Below are positions 7,558 to 12,119 of a stretch of 12,119 bases of DNA, piece after piece. The first letter of the stretch is position 1; every line of letters begins with the position of its first letter. The notes beneath the pieces were generated by a model. It made no database searches. It was not told where the DNA came from and saw nothing but the letters and a program-made list of their open reading frames with translations. The position numbers and the translations under genes are program-made. Source of the DNA: Candidatus Caldarchaeum sp. (GTDB lineage Archaea; Thermoproteota; Nitrososphaeria_A; Caldarchaeales; Caldarchaeaceae); assembly GCA_025054515.1 (NCBI GenBank), contig JANWZT010000025.1, positions 1 through 12,119 on the forward strand, in the 5' to 3' direction.

Positions 7558-8124
7558 GTGCTTGAATATGATGGAAGGCCTTTTTACGATCTCGTTGTGA
7601 GAAACTTCCGCCGACAGCTTCCGCTTGTACAGGTTTCACCCGACACTTGGATAGCCTATTTCGACAGCTTGGGCGACCGAGAATTCATCGCCCACTGCGC
7701 AAAAATACTCGCCGACTACCTAAAAGACTGCGAAATATTGGTAACCTCCGAAAGCAAAGGCATTCCGCTGGTTCACGAAATAGCTTCGCTGCTCGGGCAT
7801 CCACGATACATCGTCTGCCGGAAGGAGAGAAAAGCCTTCATGAAAGACCCTATAACAGTCAATTTCAGGCCCATCACATCATCCAGAGACCTTGAACTCG
7901 TCATCGACGGCCGATACATCCCACACATCAAAGGCAAGAAAGTCGGCATCGTCGACGACATAGTCAGCACGAAAAACACGATGGAAGCGATGGAAAAAAT
8001 CGTGACGCTGGCCGGAGGAATCGTGGCGAAGAAAGCCACGGTACTGGTTGAAGGCGAACATCACAAAGACGTCTTTTACTTAGGCGTGCTCCCGATTTTC
8101 AAGAAAAATATGGGGAGCGTTTAG
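7558..8124 (+). CDS. Purine phosphoribosyltransferase, adenine phosphoribosyltransferase-like
   Basis: This type I phosphoribosyltransferase of about 188 residues should join a purine base (adenine or hypoxanthine/guanine) to PRPP in nucleotide salvage in the cytoplasm. The PRPP-binding loop reads VGIVDDIVSTKNT, about residues 129-141 from the GTG start. The two aspartates are in place, but the usual glycine after ST is lysine. An earlier RKERKAF segment (about 88-94) corresponds to the flexible basic loop of APRT-like enzymes, and TSESKGIPL (about 63-71) to the conserved strand before it. The preferred start is GTG at 7558, with GGAG 6 bases upstream and a promoter that fits. An in-frame ATG at 7513 would add 15 poorly conserved-looking residues and give 203 aa. 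The length from GTG is close to typical APRT length. The gene stands alone and divergently from the methyltransferase, and its stop overlaps that of livF on the other strand by 4 bases. The exact base specificity is not resolved. Confidence 0.85.
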   Translation: MLEYDGRPFYDLVVRNFRRQLPLVQVSPDTWIAYFDSLGDREFIAHCAKILADYLKDCEILVTSESKGIPLVHEIASLLGHPRYIVCRKERKAFMKDPITVNFRPITSSRDLELVIDGRYIPHIKGKKVGIVDDIVSTKNTMEAMEKIVTLAGGIVAKKATVLVEGEHHKDVFYLGVLPIFKKNMGSV

Positions 8125-8825
8125 GCACCTCTTAGGATTTTCATTACCTGCACGTTGTTCATCAGGTCTGATGCGTTTCCCTCGAAGATAATTTCTCCTC
8201 TTTCGATTACGTAAATTCTTTCAGCGGCTTTTGTTGCAAGTAACACATTCGATTCAGCGATGACCACTCCTATTCCATGCTCTTTAATCGATGCAATGGC
8301 CTTCACGAACCTGTCGACCACGATGGGAGCCAACCCTTCGAGTGCTTCGTCGACGAGGACTGTTTTCGGTAGAGTTGCGAGGCTGCGAGCTATGGCGAGC
8401 ATCTTCTTCTCGCCGCCGCTGAGGTAGTAGCCCAATCTATCGAGAAAACTCTTCACCTCCGGGAATACCGTGTAGACCAGCTCCATGATTTCGTCGAGTT
8501 TATTGATGTTTTTAGAAAGAAAGGCTGCGAGTTCGATGTTTTCCTTCGCCGTCAAATAGGGAAATATGCGCATATCCTCTGGAACGTATCCCACGCCGGC
8601 TTTGACTCTTTTGTGAGGTGGAAGCGTGGTTAAATCCAACCCGTCGAAAATTATCTTCCCCTTTGTTGGCTTGTATATTCCGATGATTGACTTGAACGTC
8701 GATGATTTGCCGGCGCCGTTTCTTCCGACGACGGCAACGATTTCATCACGGGCTGCTTTGAGCGAAACCCCCCGTAGTATTTCCGTGTTGGCCATCGAGA
8801 GGTGAAGGTTTTGTACGTCAAGCAT
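8121..8825 (-). CDS. livF: Branched-chain amino acid-type ABC transporter ATP-binding protein LivF
   Basis: This is one of the two ATPases of the HAAT-family importer, working as a heterodimer with LivG on the cytoplasmic face. From the ATG at 8825 it has 234 residues, the usual LivF length. Walker A is GRNGAGKSS (34-42), the signature LSGGEKK starts near residue 135, and Walker B ends in VDEALEGLAP with catalytic E160. The common DEP has become DEA here. The switch region reads IAESN, close to the usual VEQN of LivF. A GTG at 8834 could add three residues, but the ATG at 8825 follows a GGTGGT stretch at suitable distance and gives the family-typical start MLDVQNL. The gene overlaps the end of livG and is the last in the operon. 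Its stop overlaps the convergent phosphoribosyltransferase stop. Confidence 0.93.
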   Translation of the reverse strand: MLDVQNLHLSMANTEILRGVSLKAARDEIVAVVGRNGAGKSSTFKSIIGIYKPTKGKIIFDGLDLTTLPPHKRVKAGVGYVPEDMRIFPYLTAKENIELAAFLSKNINKLDEIMELVYTVFPEVKSFLDRLGYYLSGGEKKMLAIARSLATLPKTVLVDEALEGLAPIVVDRFVKAIASIKEHGIGVVIAESNVLLATKAAERIYVIERGEIIFEGNASDLMNNVQVMKILRGA

Positions 8826-9570
8826 AGATACCACCCAGCAGCAAACGTCTCACCTCTTCATCCCGTCTTATCTGCTCGACTGTTCCGTCCGCTATGATTT
8901 TCCCCTGATGAAGGACCACAACTCTTTTCCCGTACCTGAAAACTATGTCCATATCGTGCTCGATTATTATTGAAGCCACCTTAGTCCTCTGTATTGCGTC
9001 GGTAATCTTTTTCATCACAGCGTCCTTTTCGCTCGTCGCAACTCCGCTGGTCGGCTCATCCAGCATTATCAGTTTTGGGCCTAAGGTGAAAGCGATGGCC
9101 GCGTCGAGGAGTTTGCGGTCACCGTAGGAGATGTTCGTGATGTATTCGTGGGCCTTGTCACCCAAATCGAAGAGGTTCAAAACCTGCTCAGCTTCTTCAA
9201 ATTCTTCTTTGTAATTGTCTACAACTTTGGTAAATTTCAGGTGTTGCTGCTTCTTCGCCATCACGGCGACGAGGATGTTTTCGTAGACGGTTAGCTTGTC
9301 GAAGTTGTTCGCCAACTGAAAGCTTCTGACTATACCTTTCCTCACTCTTTCTGTTGGCTTTGTGTCTGTTAGGTCTTGGTTCATGAAGATGATTTTCCCG
9401 CCGTCAACTCGGAGGTATCCGCTGACAGCGTTGACCAACGTGGTTTTCCCGGCCCCGTTCGGCCCAATAAGCATCACCGACTCTCCCTCCTCGAGCGTAA
9501 GCGAGACACCGTCTAATGCCCTAACCCCGCCGAAATATTTCTTCAATTCAACCAGCTTCAAAACCTCCAA
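8818..9570 (-). CDS. livG: Branched-chain amino acid-type ABC transporter ATP-binding protein LivG
   Basis: This 250-residue ATPase pairs with LivF to power import. Visible motifs are Walker A GPNGAGKTT (36-44), Q-loop SFQLA with Q85, signature ISYGD (147-151), Walker B LIMLDEPTSG (167-176) and switch histidine H205 in EHDMD. The 60-residue insertion between Q-loop and signature is normal for LivG. The start codon is TTG at 9570, two bases after the livM stop; no in-frame ATG lies nearby. A GGAGG sequence lies just inside the gene (9563-9567), so initiation at a slightly later TTG or by coupling from livM is possible. The 3' end overlaps livF. Confidence 0.94.
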   Translation of the reverse strand: MEVLKLVELKKYFGGVRALDGVSLTLEEGESVMLIGPNGAGKTTLVNAVSGYLRVDGGKIIFMNQDLTDTKPTERVRKGIVRSFQLANNFDKLTVYENILVAVMAKKQQHLKFTKVVDNYKEEFEEAEQVLNLFDLGDKAHEYITNISYGDRKLLDAAIAFTLGPKLIMLDEPTSGVATSEKDAVMKKITDAIQRTKVASIIIEHDMDIVFRYGKRVVVLHQGKIIADGTVEQIRRDEEVRRLLLGGIYA

Positions 9571-9572
9571 GA

Positions 9573-10571
9573 CTAACCACCGGCCCTTCGCGTCAAACGT
9601 GCACCAAAAAATGGGGTTTTGAGTATCTGAGTTATCCCGCCGGGCACGAACATGATGATAATTATTACCAACGCGCCCATGATAAGCTGCCAGTAGATGA
9701 AGCGCATCGCAAAGCTTTCAACGAGGTGGAAGACGAACGAACCTATCACCGGGCCGATGAAGAGCTTCGAGCCACCTATGAGAGTTGCAAAGACCACCTT
9801 ACCGGAGGTTGTCCAATACGCTATGTCGGGTGTCACGAGTCTCTGGTGATTTACGGCGAGTGCTCCAGTTATACCCGCGTACACCGCAGATATGACAAAG
9901 GCGTAGAGCCTCATTTTGTAGACATCTATTCCGATGAAACGGGATCTTACTTCGTTGTCCCTTGTTGCCCTGAGCGCCAGTCCGAAGGGAGAGTTGACCA
10001 GACGCCACATGAAATAGGTGAGAAGTAAGGTTAAGGCTGTAACGTAGTAGAAGTAGATGTGATGGTATGTTGCGAAGTCGAGGCCTTCGAGTGGTATTCC
10101 CATTATCGTGAACCTTGGGAGTTTGATTCCGTCCGTTCCACCGGTTATCCAGAAAAACTTGTAGTAGAGACTCCAGAAAACCTGAGCGATGGCGAGCATC
10201 AGAATCGCGAAGAATATTTTCGTGTATCTTACCACGAGTGGGCCGATTAACGCGGCTATTCCAAGCGAGGATAATACGCTTCCGAGGATGTGGAGTTCGA
10301 TGTTGTTTATTCCGAGGTATTTGTAGAGAAATCCCGCTGTGTAGGCGCCTAGGCCGAGGAAGAGGGCGTGGCCAAAACTGAGCAGTCCTCCATAGCCGAA
10401 CAACAGGTTGAATCCCAGCAGAGCAGATACCCACGTCATTCCGTATCCCATCACCAACCCCAAGCCCGGCGACAGATAATACACCAACGGATATGCCAAG
10501 GCTAAGGCGAGGGTTAGGACAATGTTGCTCCGCAGGTCGTCGCCCAAAGGCCTACTGATCCTCTCTACCAT
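9573..10571 (-). CDS. livM: Branched-chain amino acid-type ABC transporter permease LivM
   Basis: This 332-residue integral membrane protein forms the translocation path with LivH. About eight to ten hydrophobic segments are visible. The family signature NLLFGYGGLLSFGHALFLG (about 54-72) and the downstream TGGTDGI are characteristic of LivM. RATRDNEVRSRFIGIDVYK near residues 203-221 is the cytoplasmic coupling loop that contacts the ATPases. The ATG at 10571 overlaps the end of livH by 7 bases and has the best ribosome site of the operon. The C-terminus is basic and cytoplasmic-looking. The length is normal for the family and no oddity was seen. Confidence 0.94.
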   Translation of the reverse strand: MVERISRPLGDDLRSNIVLTLALALAYPLVYYLSPGLGLVMGYGMTWVSALLGFNLLFGYGGLLSFGHALFLGLGAYTAGFLYKYLGINNIELHILGSVLSSLGIAALIGPLVVRYTKIFFAILMLAIAQVFWSLYYKFFWITGGTDGIKLPRFTIMGIPLEGLDFATYHHIYFYYVTALTLLLTYFMWRLVNSPFGLALRATRDNEVRSRFIGIDVYKMRLYAFVISAVYAGITGALAVNHQRLVTPDIAYWTTSGKVVFATLIGGSKLFIGPVIGSFVFHLVESFAMRFIYWQLIMGALVIIIIMFVPGGITQILKTPFFGARLTRRAGG

Positions 10572-11464
10572 TTTCTTCCACCTCCGAGTCCTTCTGGCTT
10601 AAGCAGGAGAACGGCAAATGCTACGATATACAGGAGTGCCAGCTCGAGCTCCGGGATGAATATCAAGGTTATCGTTCGGAGAAAGCTCACAATCAGCGCA
10701 CCGATTAATGACCCGAAGAAACTTCCTAAGCCTCCGATGACCACGACCACGAAAGCTAGGACAAGGAGTTCAACCGACATACCCAGCATGGCTGACGTGG
10801 ACGGTATGAAAAGCCCCCCACCCAACCCGGCCAAAAAACCTGCGAGGGCGACGGTCAGCAGCAGAACCATTTTGGCGTCTGTCCCAAGAGCCGAAGCCAT
10901 CTCCAAATCCATCGAAGACGCACGTATCACCATTCCCAGTTTTGTCTTGAAAAGGAAGTACCAGAGGAGGACCGCGACCCCGAAGGCAAACGCTATCACG
11001 TAGGCGTTGTACAGAGGAACTATGTATTGTCCGATTCGGAATATTCCCGCTAGCTCGAAAGGCTGCGAAGCCCTTAGAGGAGCAGACCCCCATACCAGCC
11101 TGAAAATGTCCTCGAATATGAGCAGCAGCCCGTAGGTTATGAGGAGCTGTACTTCATCTCCTTTACCACTGCTGAACTGGAAAAAAGGATAAAGTGCTAG
11201 GGAAACAATTACGACCACGATAGCGGCGAAGATGGGCGGCAATAGTAGGAGGGGGGCAATTGAGCTGCCGAAAACATTCACGACTGCTGACATGATGAGG
11301 CCCGCGACCGTGTAGCTTCCAAACATGAAAAGCGAAGGGTGTGCGAGATTTACGATCTTCATAACCCCATAAATGATGTTTAACCCAACGGCGACCAGAA
11401 AAAGTACAGAGGCTCCAAAAAAAACGTTATAGGTTCTAACAACAAGTTCTTCTAGGCCAATCAC
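10565..11464 (-). CDS. livH: Branched-chain amino acid-type ABC transporter permease LivH
   Basis: This 299-residue membrane protein is the second permease of the importer, with about eight hydrophobic segments. The N-terminal signature LNIIYGVMKIVNLAHPSLFM (about 24-43) matches LivH, although the residue after NLAH is Pro rather than the common Gly. The loop MVIRASSMDLEMASALGTDA (about 178-197) is the cytoplasmic ATPase contact, and LAGLGGGLF follows as expected. The start is GTG at 11464. Upstream, the same frame contains no ATG before it meets the binding-protein stop, so GTG is the only good choice. The gene lies 30 bases behind the binding-protein gene and overlaps livM by 7 bases. Confidence 0.93.
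   Translation of the reverse strand: MIGLEELVVRTYNVFFGASVLFLVAVGLNIIYGVMKIVNLAHPSLFMFGSYTVAGLIMSAVVNVFGSSIAPLLLLPPIFAAIVVVIVSLALYPFFQFSSGKGDEVQLLITYGLLLIFEDIFRLVWGSAPLRASQPFELAGIFRIGQYIVPLYNAYVIAFAFGVAVLLWYFLFKTKLGMVIRASSMDLEMASALGTDAKMVLLLTVALAGFLAGLGGGLFIPSTSAMLGMSVELLVLAFVVVVIGGLGSFFGSLIGALIVSFLRTITLIFIPELELALLYIVAFAVLLLKPEGLGGGRKW
10579..10585 (-). promoter_or_regulatory. Strong Shine-Dalgarno site for livM inside the end of livH
   Basis: GGAGGTG on the minus strand is followed by a 7-base spacer and the ATG at 10571. It lies within the last codons of livH and fixes the livM start. It shows that this organism uses Shine-Dalgarno initiation inside operons. Confidence 0.8.
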
Positions 11465-11494
11465 GCCGCATCCGCCCGCATATCCTCGAAGCTT

Positions 11495-12119
11495 TCAGAA
11501 CGGAAGCTTGCCTTCTTTCCACGTCTGGCTAATCCAGGTATAGGCCATCGTTCCGGCCCTTGGATCGCGCGGCCCTTCCCATCCTTCTGGAACCGTTATC
11601 TTTGATATCGGTATGGTTACAGGATCGGCGAGGACGCTGAACCCGTAGGTCGGGTCGATCCTTGAAATTCCGACTATTCCGTCCTTGTAGCACTGGTGTT
11701 TGTTGGGCTGGCCTGCTCGAACGTGAATGGGCCCCGCTGGCCCGTAGAAGGTCGTTCCCTCAAGGGCTTTGATGATGTCGTCGACTTCGGGCCATTCACC
11801 CAGCATGGCGTAGGCTTTTTCAACCGCTGCCTTGTACATGTATACTGCGATGTATGCCCCCTCTGCAGGGCTGTCCGGGTATGTTCCCCATCTTTTGTAA
11901 TAGCTGTCGACGAATGCTTTGTTCCGCGGATAGGCTGACCATTCTGGGTAGAGGAAGAAGTAGTTCGAATGTACGCCAGCGATGTGGCCGTCCGGGAAGT
12001 CCTTCACCGCTTCGGCAGGAGACGCTCCATGGGCTACGCATGAGACGAACTTCACCCTGTCGAATAGGCCGAACCCCAGTCCTTGTTTGTAGAAGTTGAT
12101 TACGTCAGAGCCCCAGAGG
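11495..12119 (-). CDS. ABC transporter substrate-binding protein, LivJ-like (type 1 periplasmic-binding fold), N-terminus outside window
   Basis: The C-terminal 207 residues of an extracellular binding protein lie in the window; the frame is open to the right edge, so the signal peptide and first lobe are missing. A start at the internal GTG 12055 would be artificial. Features of the Peripla_BP_6 family are visible: a region with PAEGAYIAVYMYKAAVEKA, then DDIIKALEGTTFYGPAGPI, then a hinge-proximal segment RAGQPNKHQCYKDGIVGISR leading to the last strands. Position directly before livH, livM, livG and livF makes it the substrate receptor of that importer, presumably lipid-anchored or membrane-tethered in an archaeon. 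Branched-chain amino acids are the default guess, but amides, urea or other small polar solutes use the same family. The NKHQ segment recalls the NQH-type strand of amide/urea binders; this is only a hint. Confidence 0.9.
   Translation of the reverse strand, partial: LWGSDVINFYKQGLGFGLFDRVKFVSCVAHGASPAEAVKDFPDGHIAGVHSNYFFLYPEWSAYPRNKAFVDSYYKRWGTYPDSPAEGAYIAVYMYKAAVEKAYAMLGEWPEVDDIIKALEGTTFYGPAGPIHVRAGQPNKHQCYKDGIVGISRIDPTYGFSVLADPVTIPISKITVPEGWEGPRDPRAGTMAYTWISQTWKEGKLPF

Noticed and set aside
7325..7639. Minus-strand frame of 104 codons crossing the divergent promoter region
   Set aside because: It overlaps the phosphoribosyltransferase start and both promoter-like elements, with no recognisable motif.
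1..12119. Search for CRISPR repeats, tRNA genes, transposons and attachment sites
   Set aside because: No regularly spaced direct repeats, cloverleaf-like sequence, inverted-repeat-flanked ORF or integrase was seen by eye on either strand.

Overview
The window looks archaeal, most likely a thermophilic or sediment member of the Thermoproteota side of the tree; this is an inference, not a placement by marker gene. The grounds are TATA-like boxes about 25 to 35 bases upstream of start codons, an apparently leaderless transcript, a few strong GGAGGTG-type ribosome sites, frequent GTG and TTG starts, arginine written mostly as AGA/AGG, and a very large secreted protein full of N-glycosylation sequons. 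No rRNA, tRNA, CRISPR array, insertion sequence or transposase was seen.

Bases 1-4714 (minus strand) are one open reading frame without a stop. It starts at 4714 and runs off the left edge, giving at least 1571 codons. It begins with a signal peptide and reads as a giant glycosylated cell-surface protein. The promoter sits directly in front of the ATG. Bases 4715-5055 form an A/C-rich intergenic stretch holding that promoter, T-tracts on the minus strand and a possible G-quadruplex, but no convincing gene.

Bases 5056-7328 (minus strand) hold a two-gene operon with a 4-base stop/start overlap: first a DNA methyltransferase with DPFSGKGT and TSPPY motifs, then an unrecognised 369-residue protein with winged-helix-like segments. 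The pair is the best candidate here for an undescribed modification or defence module. A divergent plus-strand gene (about 7558-8124) encodes a purine-type phosphoribosyltransferase.

Bases 8121-12119 (minus strand) carry an ABC importer operon of the branched-chain amino acid (HAAT) type in the classical order: substrate-binding protein (cut by the right edge), LivH, LivM, LivG, LivF. The binding protein captures substrate outside the cell, LivH and LivM form the membrane channel, and LivG and LivF hydrolyse ATP. The true substrate cannot be fixed from sequence alone. The last gene converges on the phosphoribosyltransferase with overlapping stop codons.

The plus strand is visibly A/C-rich from about 4715 to 8115 whichever way the genes point, and G/T-rich to the left (about 1-1800) and mildly so to the right. 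The methyltransferase/phosphoribosyltransferase block therefore has a composition of its own.
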